Positions 18,079 through 27,336 of a DNA stretch of 64,000 nt are shown here, one piece after another; positions within the stretch are counted from its first letter, which is position 1, and each line of letters opens with the position of its first letter. The position numbers and the translations under genes are program-made. The notes under the pieces were generated by a model that saw only the letters and a program-made list of their open reading frames with translations, was not told the DNA's origin and did no database searches. Source of the stretch: Verrucomicrobiota bacterium (GTDB lineage Bacteria; Verrucomicrobiota; Verrucomicrobiia; Opitutales; UBA953); the NCBI GenBank assembly GCA_030831965.1, contig JAURJZ010000085.1, forward strand, positions 1 through 64,000, given 5' to 3'.

Positions 18079-21000
18079 ATGCGCCTCCTCGGAATCCTCG
18101 CCTCGCTCCGGCTCACGGTCGTCCTGCTGGCGGCCTCGACGGTGCTGGTGTTCCTCGCCACCCTCGAGCAGGTGCCCTGGGGTGTCTGGCACATCCAGGA
18201 CGAGTACTTTGAGTCGTGGTGGGTCCTCTACCCCCTGAGCAAGCAGGCTGTCTTCCGCATCCCGCTCCCCGGCGGCTTCCTCCTCGGCCTGCTGCTGTGC
18301 CTCAACCTGGCCGCCGCGCATTTCCGACACCATCGACCCGGCTGGGGCCGGGCCGGCATCTCGCTCATCCACGGCGGCCTCCTGCTCCTGCTCGTCGGCG
18401 GCTTCGCCATCGCGCGCTGGCAGAAGGAGTCGGCGCTCATCTTCGCCGAGGGCCAGTCCAAGTCCTACACCGAGGCCTTCCGCGACCATGAGGTCGCCAT
18501 CGTCGAGGTGTCCGACCCGGCCGTCGACCATGTCGACGTCTTCCCCGCCGCGATGCTCCGCAAGGGCGAGGCCGAGGCGAAGGTCGGTCGCGACGGCCAG
18601 CTCATGGCCAAGGTCCGGGGCTTCCAGCCCAACGCCGTCGTCCGCCCCCTCTCCCAGGCGCCCGAGCTCAGGCCGCTCGCGCTGGCCAACCCCGCCGGCC
18701 TGGCCGCCCGGCAGCCGATGGGCATGGCGACCCTGCCCGAGTCGTTCGACGACAACCGGCCCAACAACCCCTTCGCCATCGTGCAGCTCAGGCACGGCGA
18801 GGAGACGCTCGAGGTCGCGGCCTGCCTGCTTTTCCACGAGAATTTCCCTCCCCAGCGCGTCGAGATCGGCGGGCGCGCCTACGAGGTCGGCCTGCGCCGC
18901 GAGCGCACCTACCTGCCCTTCTCGCTCGAGCTGAGGAAGTTCATCCATGAGCGCCACCCGGGCACCGACATCCCCCGCCGCTTCGCCAGCGACGTGGTGG
19001 TCAGGGACGGCGACAGCCGCCGGGAATTCTTCATCTCGATGAACGAGCCGCTCCGCCACGGGGGCTTCACCTTCTACCAGTCGAGCTACGGCGAGGACAA
19101 CGGGAAGCCGATGTCCGTCCTCCAGGTCGTGCGCAATCCCGCCGCCTGGATGCCCTACGTCGCGGTCGGGGTCATGTCCCTCGGACTCGTCCTGCACTTC
19201 GGCCTGATGCTCGCGCGGTTCCTCTCGCGCCGCGCCCCCGCCAAGGCCGCCGCGCTCCTCCTGCTCGCCGCGCTCCTGCCCGCCGAGGCCGCCGCGCAGA
19301 CGGCCGGGGGCGCCGAGGCCCGGGCCGGGGAGTCCCGGGCCGATCTCGCCCGCGGCTTCGGCAAGCTTCCCGTGCAATGGAACGGCCGCATCGTCCCCGT
19401 CGAGCTGGTCGCCTCCAACACCCTGCTCCAGATCCGCGGGCGTCGCTCGGTCGTCCTCGACGACGTCGACCGCATCGCCTTCGGCAAGCCGCGCGACTCG
19501 TGGACCGCCGAGGAGCGCGCCCTGGTCGAGGCCCGGCGACCCGGGCTGGGCGAGCCCGCGCTCGCCTCCCTCGCCAGGCGGCCCATGCGGCTGGAAGGCG
19601 GGACCCTCACCGCCTCCGAGTGGATGGCCGAGACCGCCTTCCGGCCCTGGGTCGCCCGCCACCTCCGCGTCTTCCGCGTCGACCACCCCTCCGTCCACGG
19701 CATCCTGGGGCGCGCGCAGGGCGAGTCGAAGTGGTACAGCTGGCACGAGCTGCTCGGGGCCCTCGGGCCCATCGAGGCCGCGGCGAAGCAGGCGCGCGGG
19801 CGCCCGCAGGCGGACCGCGACGCCGCCGACCGCGCCCTCCTCAACCTGGAATCCGCCCTCCGGGCCTACGCCGCGGTCAGCCTCGCCTTCGTCCCCCCCG
19901 ACCTGCCGCCCGACATCTCGCCGACCCAGGAGTACCGCGCCTGGATCGGCTCGCTCCAGCGCGCCGCGTCGGAGCTCGCCCGCAACCGCCAGGAGGGCAG
20001 CAACCGCATCGACCCCGAGCTCCAGGAAACCCTGCGCTCCCTCCTCGAGCGCTACCAATCGATGGCACGCGAGGGGTCGGTCGGCCTTGTGCCCCGTACC
20101 GGCGCCGAGCGGTGGTCGACCCTCGGGGGCGCCCTGCTCGAGGTCGCGGAGGGCAAGCCGCTCGACCAGCCCGACGTCGTGCCCGCCTACGCCCGGCTGG
20201 CCGAGGCCTGGCGCGACGGGCGCGACGCCGACGTGGCGGGCGAGATCCGCGTCCTGGCGGCCCGCCTCGGCGGCGCCCACAGCGCCAAGGTCGCGATCGA
20301 GGCCGGCTTCATCCGCGCCGAGCCCTTCTACAAGACGCTGCTCGCCTATGTCGCCCTCCTCCTGCTCTCGCTGGCGCACTGGCTCACCGGCAAGGACGGG
20401 CTGCGCGTCTGGGGCGTCCGGCTCGCCTGGGCGGTCTTCGCCCTGCACACCGCCGCCATCATCACCCGGATGCTCATCCACGGCTACGCGCCCGTGACCA
20501 ACCTCTACGGGTCGACCATCTTCGTCGCCTGGGGCGCGGTGCTCCTCGGCCTCCTGCTGGAGGGCTCCTGGCGCAACGGCCTCGGCCTCGCCTCCGCGTG
20601 CGCCGCCGGCTTCGGATCCCTCATCGTCGCCCACAACCTCTCCCTCGCCGGCGAGGACGCCATCGAGAGCGTGCGGGCGGTGCTCGACTCCAACTTCTGG
20701 CTCTCGACCCACGTCACCATCGTGACCCTCGGCTACTCCGCGATGTTCGTCGCCGGGATGCTCGCCACCTTCCACCTCGTCGGCCGCCTGGTCTCAGTCT
20801 CCTACGCCGCCGACGAGCCCACCCAGGCCGCCATCGACCGGGCCTCCTACGGCGTGCTCGCCTTCGCCGTCACCGCCTCGTTCGTCGGCACGATGCTCGG
20901 CGGCATCTGGGCCGACCAAAGCTGGGGTCGCTTCTGGGGTTGGGACCCCAAGGAGAACGGCGCCCTCCTCATCGTCCTCTGGTGCGCCCTCGCCCTGCAT

Positions 21001-21240
21001 GCCCGCTGGGGACGCCTGGTCGACCGCGAGGGCCTGATGCAGCTGCTCGTCTTCGGCAACGTGGTCACCGCCTGGTCCTGGTTCGGCACCAACCTGCTCG
21101 GCGTCGGCCTCCACAGCTACGGCTTCACCGAGTCCGGCTTCTTCTGGCTCACGGCCTACGCCGCCAGCCAGCTGCTGGTCATCGCCCTCGGCTGGCTTCC
21201 CGCGCGGGGCCGCCCGGGGGCGGCCGCCGACCCCGCATGA
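18079..21240 (+). CDS. ccsBA: ResB-CcsA fusion, cytochrome c assembly (system II)
   Basis: This 1053-aa inner-membrane protein joins both halves of the system II haem-lyase complex that exports haem and attaches it to apocytochrome c. The ResB/CcsB half holds N-terminal membrane segments (about residues 9-110), a large periplasmic region and another membrane segment near 355-380. A long soluble linker (about 400-750) leads to the CcsA half with around eight membrane segments and the haem-handling WWD-type motif WGWDPKENGALLIVLW near residue 955. The order ResB-CcsA matches known CcsBA fusions. It follows a lipoprotein by 3 bp and its stop overlaps the next ATG (ATGA). It implies c-type cytochromes in this organism. 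Confidence 0.93.
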   Translation: MRLLGILASLRLTVVLLAASTVLVFLATLEQVPWGVWHIQDEYFESWWVLYPLSKQAVFRIPLPGGFLLGLLLCLNLAAAHFRHHRPGWGRAGISLIHGGLLLLLVGGFAIARWQKESALIFAEGQSKSYTEAFRDHEVAIVEVSDPAVDHVDVFPAAMLRKGEAEAKVGRDGQLMAKVRGFQPNAVVRPLSQAPELRPLALANPAGLAARQPMGMATLPESFDDNRPNNPFAIVQLRHGEETLEVAACLLFHENFPPQRVEIGGRAYEVGLRRERTYLPFSLELRKFIHERHPGTDIPRRFASDVVVRDGDSRREFFISMNEPLRHGGFTFYQSSYGEDNGKPMSVLQVVRNPAAWMPYVAVGVMSLGLVLHFGLMLARFLSRRAPAKAAALLLLAALLPAEAAAQTAGGAEARAGESRADLARGFGKLPVQWNGRIVPVELVASNTLLQIRGRRSVVLDDVDRIAFGKPRDSWTAEERALVEARRPGLGEPALASLARRPMRLEGGTLTASEWMAETAFRPWVARHLRVFRVDHPSVHGILGRAQGESKWYSWHELLGALGPIEAAAKQARGRPQADRDAADRALLNLESALRAYAAVSLAFVPPDLPPDISPTQEYRAWIGSLQRAASELARNRQEGSNRIDPELQETLRSLLERYQSMAREGSVGLVPRTGAERWSTLGGALLEVAEGKPLDQPDVVPAYARLAEAWRDGRDADVAGEIRVLAARLGGAHSAKVAIEAGFIRAEPFYKTLLAYVALLLLSLAHWLTGKDGLRVWGVRLAWAVFALHTAAIITRMLIHGYAPVTNLYGSTIFVAWGAVLLGLLLEGSWRNGLGLASACAAGFGSLIVAHNLSLAGEDAIESVRAVLDSNFWLSTHVTIVTLGYSAMFVAGMLATFHLVGRLVSVSYAADEPTQAAIDRASYGVLAFAVTASFVGTMLGGIWADQSWGRFWGWDPKENGALLIVLWCALALHARWGRLVDREGLMQLLVFGNVVTAWSWFGTNLLGVGLHSYGFTESGFFWLTAYAASQLLVIALGWLPARGRPGAAADPA

Positions 21241-21755
21241 GCGACGCCGCGCCCTGGTTCTGCGTGCGCTGCAAGCCGCGGCAGGAGCGGATCGCGGCCG
21301 GCCAGCTCGCCAGCCTCGGCGGCGTCGAGCTGCTCTTTCCCCGCGCGCGACGGCGACGGGCCGGCAAGGCGGGCGCGCGCGAGCTGGTCGAACCCCTCTT
21401 CCCCGGTTACCTTTTCGCCGCGTTCGACCCGGCCGAGCTGGGGTCGCAGGTGGGGCACTGCCGCGGCGTGCTCCACCTCGTCCGCAAGGCCGGCAAGGCC
21501 GTGGATGTCGAGCCAAAGGTCATCGCCGAGCTGAGGAGCCTCGGGGAGGGGGGCGTGATCGACGCCCTCGCGCCCCTGCCCCTTCCCGGGCAGAGGGTGA
21601 AGGTCCTCCGCGGTCTCTTCGTCGGCGAGGAGGGCGAGGTCGTCCGGCTCGCCGAGCCGGCGCGCCGGGTGAAGGTCCTGCTCGGGCTCCTCGGCGCCGA
21701 CCACGTCGTCGAGCTCCCGGCCGACGACGTCGGCCCCGCCGCCGACGGGCCATGA
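21237..21755 (+). CDS. NusG/RfaH-like transcription factor
   Basis: This 172-aa protein has an N-terminal NGN domain (WFCVRCKPRQERIAAGQL at 7-24; LFPGYLFAAF near 54-63) and a C-terminal KOW domain (GQRVKVLRGLFVGEEGEV). The arrangement is that of NusG-family elongation factors; the RKAGKAVDV segment and lack of a secE-rplK context point to a specialised RfaH/LoaP-type paralogue rather than housekeeping NusG. Both ends overlap neighbours by ATGA, so it is made with ccsBA and the YhcH-family protein. Its target operon is unknown. Confidence 0.85.
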   Translation: MSDAAPWFCVRCKPRQERIAAGQLASLGGVELLFPRARRRRAGKAGARELVEPLFPGYLFAAFDPAELGSQVGHCRGVLHLVRKAGKAVDVEPKVIAELRSLGEGGVIDALAPLPLPGQRVKVLRGLFVGEEGEVVRLAEPARRVKVLLGLLGADHVVELPADDVGPAADGP

Positions 21756-22207
21756 TCCTCGGCGAGCTCGCCAGCTGGCGGATTCACGCCGGCGCCCACC
21801 CGCTCTTCCCGGCGGCCTTCGCCTGGATCGAGGGCCTCCGCGCGGACGCGCCCTCGGGCAAATTCCCCATCGCCGACGGCCTCGTCGGCGGCATTGACCG
21901 CTACCGGACGGCGCCCTCGGCCGACAGGGGCTGGGAGGCCCACCGGATTCACGGCGACATCCAGCTGCTCCTGGACGGCGAGGAGCTCCTCGGCCTCGGG
22001 GCGCTCAAGGGCCTGACCGTGACCCGCCCCTACGACCTGGCCAAGGACACCGAGAAGTACGGTCCCCACCCCTCGCCCGGCCCCGCCGCGCGCCTCGTCC
22101 CCGGACGGTTCGCCATCCTCTTCCCCGGCGAGGCCCACCAGCCCGGCGTCATGACCGAGGCGGGACCCCGCGACGTCGCGAAAGTGGTGGTCAAGTTCCG
22201 CGCCTGA
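21752..22207 (+). CDS. YhcH/YjgK/YiaL family protein
   Basis: This 151-aa cupin-like protein belongs to the DUF386 family that includes EbgC. It has the family pattern of a short N-terminal helix region, the central FPIADGLVGGIDRY, and HRIHGDIQLLLDGEE followed by the metal-site region GEAHQPGVM. Family members are linked to sugar metabolism, including sialic acid and beta-galactoside use; the substrate here is unknown. Its ATG overlaps the NusG-like stop. Confidence 0.9.
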   Translation: MILGELASWRIHAGAHPLFPAAFAWIEGLRADAPSGKFPIADGLVGGIDRYRTAPSADRGWEAHRIHGDIQLLLDGEELLGLGALKGLTVTRPYDLAKDTEKYGPHPSPGPAARLVPGRFAILFPGEAHQPGVMTEAGPRDVAKVVVKFRA

Positions 22208-22212
22208 AGCAT

Positions 22213-22252
22213 TTGGCTGGCGGTGGGCTCGGCGGTCGGGATTGGATGGGTC
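22213..22252 (+). promoter_or_regulatory. Putative pyrF promoter
   Basis: TTGGCT at 22213-22218 ends 34 nt before the ATG, with a possible -10 of GGGATT or TTGGAT. A short or absent leader is predicted. Confidence 0.4.
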
Positions 22253-22957
22253 ATGCCCAAAGGATGCCAGCTGATCCTCGCCCTCGACGTCGAGACCAAG
22301 GACGAGGCCCTCGCGCTCGCCAAGCCCCTCGCCGGCAACCTGCGGTGGGTGAAGCTCGGGCTCCAGCTGTTCACCCGCCACGGCCCCGGCGTCGTCGACG
22401 AGTTCGCCGCCCTCGGCTTCCAGGTCTTCCTCGACCTCAAGCTCCACGACATCCCCAACACCGTCGCCTCCGCCATCAGGAGCCTGCGCGGCCGCCCCTG
22501 CTCCCTCCTCACCCTCCACGCCTCCGGCGGGCCCGAGATGCTCGCCCGCGCCGCCGAGGCCGCGCGGGACGCCCTGCCCTCCTGCCGCCTGCTCGGCGTC
22601 ACGGTCCTGACCTCGATGGACCAGGCCCAGCTGGCCGCGGTCGGCATCAGCCGCTCGGCGGAGTCGCAGGTCCAGCTCCTGGGCGCGATGGCGAGCCAGG
22701 CCGGGATCGACGGCCTGGTCTGCTCCCCGCTGGAGCTTCCGATCCTCCGCGCCTCGCTCGGAACCTCGCCCCTGCTCGTCACTCCCGGCATCCGCTACCC
22801 CGACGCCAAGGGCGACGACCAGAGCCGCGTCATGACCCCCGCCCAGGCCGCCGCCGCGGGCGCGTCCGCCATCGTCGTCGGCCGCCCCATCCTCAAGGAC
22901 CCCGACCCTGCCGGCATGACCCTGCGCATCCGGCGCGAGATCGGCGAGACGGCATGA
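22253..22957 (+). CDS. pyrF: Orotidine 5'-phosphate decarboxylase
   Basis: The enzyme makes UMP, the last step of pyrimidine synthesis. The 234-aa length is typical. The opening LILALDVETKDEA, the catalytic FLDLKLHDIPNTV (Asp-Lys-x-x-Asp), LTLHASGG, and the phosphate-binding PGIRYP and GASAIVVGRPI are all present. I chose the ATG at 22253 as it directly precedes the conserved start; an upstream in-frame ATG ten codons earlier lies between the promoter box and the gene. The stop overlaps ispD (ATGA). Confidence 0.96.
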   Translation: MPKGCQLILALDVETKDEALALAKPLAGNLRWVKLGLQLFTRHGPGVVDEFAALGFQVFLDLKLHDIPNTVASAIRSLRGRPCSLLTLHASGGPEMLARAAEAARDALPSCRLLGVTVLTSMDQAQLAAVGISRSAESQVQLLGAMASQAGIDGLVCSPLELPILRASLGTSPLLVTPGIRYPDAKGDDQSRVMTPAQAAAAGASAIVVGRPILKDPDPAGMTLRIRREIGETA

Positions 22958-23682
22958 GCGACGAGCGGCCCGACATCCTCATTCTGCTCGCCGCGGGCTC
23001 CGCGCGCCGCATGCAGGGCATGGTCGAGGACAAGGTCTGCGCGCCCCTCGCGGGAAAGCCCGCCTTCCTCCACAGCCTTGCCGCCTTCGCCGCCGCCGGA
23101 ACCGTCGGCAAGGTCATCGTTGCCCACCGCGACGAACCCCAGCGCCGCCGGATGCAGGAGCTGCTCGACATCCACGGACAGGGCCTGGGGGTCGACGCCT
23201 GGGTGCTCGGCGGCGGCGAGCGCCAGGACTCGGTCCTCGCCGCCCTCGAGGCGGCGGGCGCCGGCAACCCCCTCGTGCACATCCACGACGGCGCCCGCCC
23301 CTTGATCACCCCCGAGGCCATCCGGCTGGTGCGCGCCCGAGCCCTTGATTCCGGCGCCGCCATCCTCGCCAGCCGCAGCGCCGACACCGTCAAGCTTGCC
23401 CGTCCCGGCACGGCCACCGTGGAGAGCTCGCCCGACCGCCATCTCGTCTGGGCCGCCGAGACCCCGCAGGTCTTCCGACTCGAGCTGGTCCGCGATGCCT
23501 ACCGGCGCGCCCGGCAGGACGCGCGCCGGGTCACCGACGACTCCTCGGCCGTCTCGCTGGCGGGCCACGAGGTCATCCTGGTCGAGAATCCCGACCCGAA
23601 CCTCAAGGTCACCCGGCCCTCCGACCTCGCGGTCGCCGAGGCGATTCTCCGCTCCCGTGCCCCGCGAGAGGGCGCTCAGTAG
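22954..23682 (+). CDS. ispD: 2-C-methyl-D-erythritol 4-phosphate cytidylyltransferase
   Basis: This is the CTP-dependent third step of the non-mevalonate isoprenoid pathway. The 242-aa protein has the nucleotidyltransferase opening LILLAAGSARRM, the ERQDSVLAALEAA stretch, VHIHDGARPLI, and the C-terminal TDDSSAVSLAGHEV and GNPDPNLKVTRP-like sequence (ENPDPNLKVTRP). The ATG overlaps the pyrF stop. Its 3' end overlaps the convergent gene at 23676 by 7 bp. Confidence 0.95.
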   Translation: MSDERPDILILLAAGSARRMQGMVEDKVCAPLAGKPAFLHSLAAFAAAGTVGKVIVAHRDEPQRRRMQELLDIHGQGLGVDAWVLGGGERQDSVLAALEAAGAGNPLVHIHDGARPLITPEAIRLVRARALDSGAAILASRSADTVKLARPGTATVESSPDRHLVWAAETPQVFRLELVRDAYRRARQDARRVTDDSSAVSLAGHEVILVENPDPNLKVTRPSDLAVAEAILRSRAPREGAQ

Positions 23683-24152
23683 CCGAGCTTGCGGAACTCG
23701 GCGTCGAGCAGGACCTGGAACTGCTGGATGTCCTCGGCGGTGGGCCGGTAACCCGGGGTCGCCGGCACCAATCCGGGACGGCCCTCGTTGTCCACATACC
23801 AGTCCGCCACCTGGCCGTCCGTGAAGGTCACCTTGCCGCTGATCATCGCGCCGGGCCGCGCCAGCGTGTCGGTCGAGACCTTCACCGCGCCGGCGGCGGG
23901 GGTGGTCGGAACCTCGGGGGTTTCGGCCGCGGGCTCGGCGACGGCCGCCGCGGCGGCGGGGTCCGGGACGGGCTCCGGCTTGTCCTGCAGGACGGCCCCG
24001 AGGTCGTCGACCAGGAACCGCACGTCCATGTAAGTGAGGGTGATGCCGAAATCGGACATCAGCCGGCGCTGGACATCCGAGAGCGTCGCCCCCTCGGCCA
24101 CCCATCGGGAAACCTGCTGCAGTTGCTCGGGCGTGGGCTTGGACATCCCCAT
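23676..24152 (-). CDS. Conserved hypothetical protein
   Basis: I do not recognise a named family. The 158-aa product (start ATG 24152; ATG 24146 is equally possible) has an N-terminal helical region of about 50 residues (VSRWVAEGATLSDVQRRL, then TYMDVRFLVDDLG) that looks like a small winged-helix or helix-turn-helix fold. A Pro/Ala/Glu-rich linker follows (about 55-85). The C-terminal region of about 70 residues contains ISGKVTFTDGQVADWYVD and ends in FRKLGY. Strong third-position GC supports coding. It converges on ispD with a 7-bp overlap and is divergent from menB. A role in regulation is only a guess. Confidence 0.75.
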   Translation of the reverse strand: MGMSKPTPEQLQQVSRWVAEGATLSDVQRRLMSDFGITLTYMDVRFLVDDLGAVLQDKPEPVPDPAAAAAVAEPAAETPEVPTTPAAGAVKVSTDTLARPGAMISGKVTFTDGQVADWYVDNEGRPGLVPATPGYRPTAEDIQQFQVLLDAEFRKLGY

Positions 24153-24194
24153 GAGCAAGCCGATGTCGGCGGTTTTTTCAAGCGCAGGAGGGGC

Positions 24195-24235
24195 TTGGCT
24201 CGCCTTTGGCGGGGTTTCCCCCTCAATCGGACGCC
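24195..24235 (+). promoter_or_regulatory. Putative menB promoter
   Basis: TTGGCT at 24195-24200 ends 35 nt before the ATG. No convincing -10 hexamer is seen. Confidence 0.35.
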
Positions 24236-25075
<840 letters not shown>

Positions 25076-25076
25076 G

Positions 25077-25640
25077 GTGCGCCTGACCGAGCTCGCCCAC
25101 GCCTTGCTCGCCGAGAGCCTCGGTCCCGGCGCCAAGGCGGTCGACGCCACCGCCGGCAACGGCCACGACACCCTCTTCCTCGCCCGCCTGGTCGGCCCGG
25201 CCGGCAAGGTCGTCGCGCTGGACATCCAGCCGCTCGCCGTCGCCACCACCCGCGCCCGGCTCGCCGAGGCCGGCCTCGGCGGACGATGCGACGTCCGGGT
25301 GGCCGACCACGCCGCGCTCGCGCGCCTCCTGCCCGAGGACTTCCGCGGGTCGACCGACGGCGTCATCCTCAACCTCGGCTACCTTCCCGGCTCCGACCAC
25401 GCCGTCACCACCTGCCCCCCCGCGACCCTTGCCGCGCTCCGCGACGCCCTCGCCGCGCTTCGCCCCGGCGGCCGCCTCGTCTGCGTCGCCTACACCGGAC
25501 ACCCCGGCGGCGAGGAGGAGGGCGCCGCGGTCGCCGCCTTCGCCGAGGCCTGCCGCGCGGAAGGCCACACGGTCGACATCCGCCAGCGCGAGCCCGGCTC
25601 GGGCAAGCCCTGGCTCCTCGCCGTCACCCGCGCCCGATGA
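25077..25640 (+). CDS. mnmM: SAM-dependent methyltransferase (probable MnmM)
   Basis: This 187-aa class I methyltransferase belongs to the YtqB / rRNA_methylase (PF06962) family, whose Bacillus member MnmM makes the mnm5(s2)U wobble modification of tRNA. The SAM motif is VDATAGNGHDTLFLA at about 22-36, followed by ALDIQPLAV, the family-specific NLGYLPGSDHAVTT, and the late motif VCVAYTGHPGG. The start is a GTG two bases after the menB stop. Its stop overlaps the ATG of the next gene. MnmM identity is from family resemblance. Confidence 0.85.
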   Translation: MRLTELAHALLAESLGPGAKAVDATAGNGHDTLFLARLVGPAGKVVALDIQPLAVATTRARLAEAGLGGRCDVRVADHAALARLLPEDFRGSTDGVILNLGYLPGSDHAVTTCPPATLAALRDALAALRPGGRLVCVAYTGHPGGEEEGAAVAAFAEACRAEGHTVDIRQREPGSGKPWLLAVTRAR

Positions 25641-26521
25641 ACCCGCCCAAGGGCAGGATCGTGGTGCTCGGCGGAACCGGTTTCGTCGGCCGCGCCCTCG
25701 TTGAGGCGCTCGGCGCCGGAAACGTCACCCTCCTCCGCTCGCGCACCCGCGGCCCCGGGGGCTACGACACCGCCGGCGGCTGGATGGACGCCGACGCGCT
25801 CCGCGGCGCCGACGCCGTCGTCAACCTCGCCGGCTCACCCATCGCCGTCCGCTGGACCGCCTCGGCCCGTCGCGAGATCCACGCCAGCCGAGCCGCGACC
25901 ACCGCCCTGCTCGTCGGCACCCTCGCGCGCGCCGGCGTCGCCCCGCGCGTCCTTGTCTCCGTCACCGGCGCGAACCGCTACGCCGCCCACCCCGACGCCG
26001 TGCTCGACGAGTCCTCCCCTCTCGACACCCGAACCTTCCTCGGCGGCGTCTGCCGCGACTGGGAGGCCCCCCTCTCCCGTCTCGCACCGACGACCCGCTC
26101 CGTCATCCTTCCCACCGGCGTCGTCATCGGACCCGGTGGCGCCATGGCCAAGCTCATTCCCCTCTTTCGGCTCGGCCTCGGCGGGCGCCTGGGGCACGGC
26201 CGGCAATGGATGCCCTGGATCGGACGCCGCGACCTGGTGAGCCTCATCCTCCACTGCCTGGACGAGAGCGGACCCTCCGGAGTCCTCAATGCGGTGAACC
26301 CCGAGCCGACGACCAACCGGGAGTTCACCCGCGTCATCGCGGCCGCAACCCATCGGCCCGCCGTGATGACCGCGCCCGCCTGGGCCCTGCGCCTCGCCTT
26401 CGGGCAGATGGCCGTGGAAACCCTCCTGGACAGCCGCAGGCTCGTCCCCGCGGCCACCCTGAGGTCGGGCTTCCGGTTCTCCGAATCCCTGCCGGGGGCG
26501 GTCGCCTCCAGCCTCCGCTAG
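25637..26521 (+). CDS. TIGR01777-family epimerase (SDR)
   Basis: This 294-aa extended short-chain dehydrogenase has an N-terminal NAD(P)-binding motif GGTGFVG (about 13-19), VVNLAGSPIAVRW, a family-typical LVSVTGANRY (where many members have S-A-x-G-Y-Y), LPTGVVIGPGGAMAKLIPLF, and a C-terminal region of DUF1731 type ending FRFSESLPGAV. The substrate is unknown; some relatives affect cell division. It is coupled to the methyltransferase by an ATGA overlap. Confidence 0.9.
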   Translation: MNPPKGRIVVLGGTGFVGRALVEALGAGNVTLLRSRTRGPGGYDTAGGWMDADALRGADAVVNLAGSPIAVRWTASARREIHASRAATTALLVGTLARAGVAPRVLVSVTGANRYAAHPDAVLDESSPLDTRTFLGGVCRDWEAPLSRLAPTTRSVILPTGVVIGPGGAMAKLIPLFRLGLGGRLGHGRQWMPWIGRRDLVSLILHCLDESGPSGVLNAVNPEPTTNREFTRVIAAATHRPAVMTAPAWALRLAFGQMAVETLLDSRRLVPAATLRSGFRFSESLPGAVASSLR

Positions 26522-26554
26522 CGTGCCGTCCGGCCGCGGTCGGACGCTTTGGGG

Positions 26555-26591
26555 TTGAAGGGCGACATCCGGCTTGGGATTGTCGCTCGCC
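26555..26591 (+). promoter_or_regulatory. Putative promoter of LysM lipoprotein gene
   Basis: TTGAAG at 26555-26560, a 17-bp spacer and GATTGT at 26578-26583 lead to a GTG start 31 nt after the first box. The predicted leader is about 2 nt. Confidence 0.45.
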
Positions 26592-27332
26592 GTGCGAGCC
26601 ACCCCCCTTCTCCTCCTGCTGACCCTCCTCACCGGCTGCGACAATGCCAGCGTCTCCGGCGAGGGTCCGGAGACCGAGCATCCCGATTATCGCCAGGGCA
26701 GCGCCCTCCTCCAGCAAGGGGACAACCGACGCGCCCTCGAGCGCTTCCTCAACGTCATCGCCGACCGGAGGGAATCCCCCGAGGCCCATCTCGAGGCAGG
26801 CCGGCTTTACCTCGAGCTCAAGGACCCGCTGCCGGCCATCTACCACCTGAAGCAAAGCATCCGCCTCAAGAACCGGCCCGAGCGCGCCGCCTCCGTCGCC
26901 CAGCTCATCCGCACCGCCGAGAAGCTGTTCATCCAGCAGATCCCCGGCCAACCCTTCGACCCCGAGGCGGGCGTCATCAGCGTCGACACCTCCCAGCGCA
27001 TCGCCCAGCTCCAGGCCGAGAACAGCAAGCTCAAGCGCGAGCTGGAGGAGCTGCTGCGCCAGGGACGCGGCGCGCCCGCCTCCGGCTCGACGCTCGTCAA
27101 CCTCGGCCCCGGCCCGGCCGCCCCCGCCGCCCCCGCGACGGTCGCGCCCACCCCGCCGCTCCCGGCCGGCGCCCGGTCCTACACCACCGTGGCGGGCGAC
27201 ACCCTGTTCGGGATCTCGCGCAAGGCCTACGGCACGCCCAACCGCTGGCAGGACATCCAGCGCGCCAACGCCGACAAGCTCGGGAGCAGCACCCAGGTCC
27301 GTCCCGGAATGGTCCTGGTCATCCCGCAGTGA
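26592..27332 (+). CDS. LysM lipoprotein with TPR-like region
   Basis: This 246-aa product has a lipobox (LLTGC), so it is a predicted lipoprotein facing the periplasm or outer membrane. Residues about 30-105 look like tetratricopeptide helices (QGSALLQQGDNRRALERFLN; EAHLEAGRLYLELKDPLPAI). A short coiled coil (RIAQLQAENSKLKRELEEL) and a Pro/Ala linker lead to a LysM domain (YTTVAGDTLFGISRKAYGTP to GMVLVIPQ) that should bind peptidoglycan. I chose the GTG at 26592, which gives a compact signal peptide; a TTG at 26574 is possible. It stops 4 bp before recF. Confidence 0.85.
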   Translation: MRATPLLLLLTLLTGCDNASVSGEGPETEHPDYRQGSALLQQGDNRRALERFLNVIADRRESPEAHLEAGRLYLELKDPLPAIYHLKQSIRLKNRPERAASVAQLIRTAEKLFIQQIPGQPFDPEAGVISVDTSQRIAQLQAENSKLKRELEELLRQGRGAPASGSTLVNLGPGPAAPAAPATVAPTPPLPAGARSYTTVAGDTLFGISRKAYGTPNRWQDIQRANADKLGSSTQVRPGMVLVIPQ

Positions 27333-27336
27333 GGCG

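Noticed and set aside
17161-20775. Open reading frame of 1204 codons on the minus strand opposite ccsBA and the sulfatase
   Set aside because: It is antisense to well-supported genes, has Gly/Glu/Ala-rich low-complexity composition and no recognisable domain. Long antisense frames are expected at this GC level.
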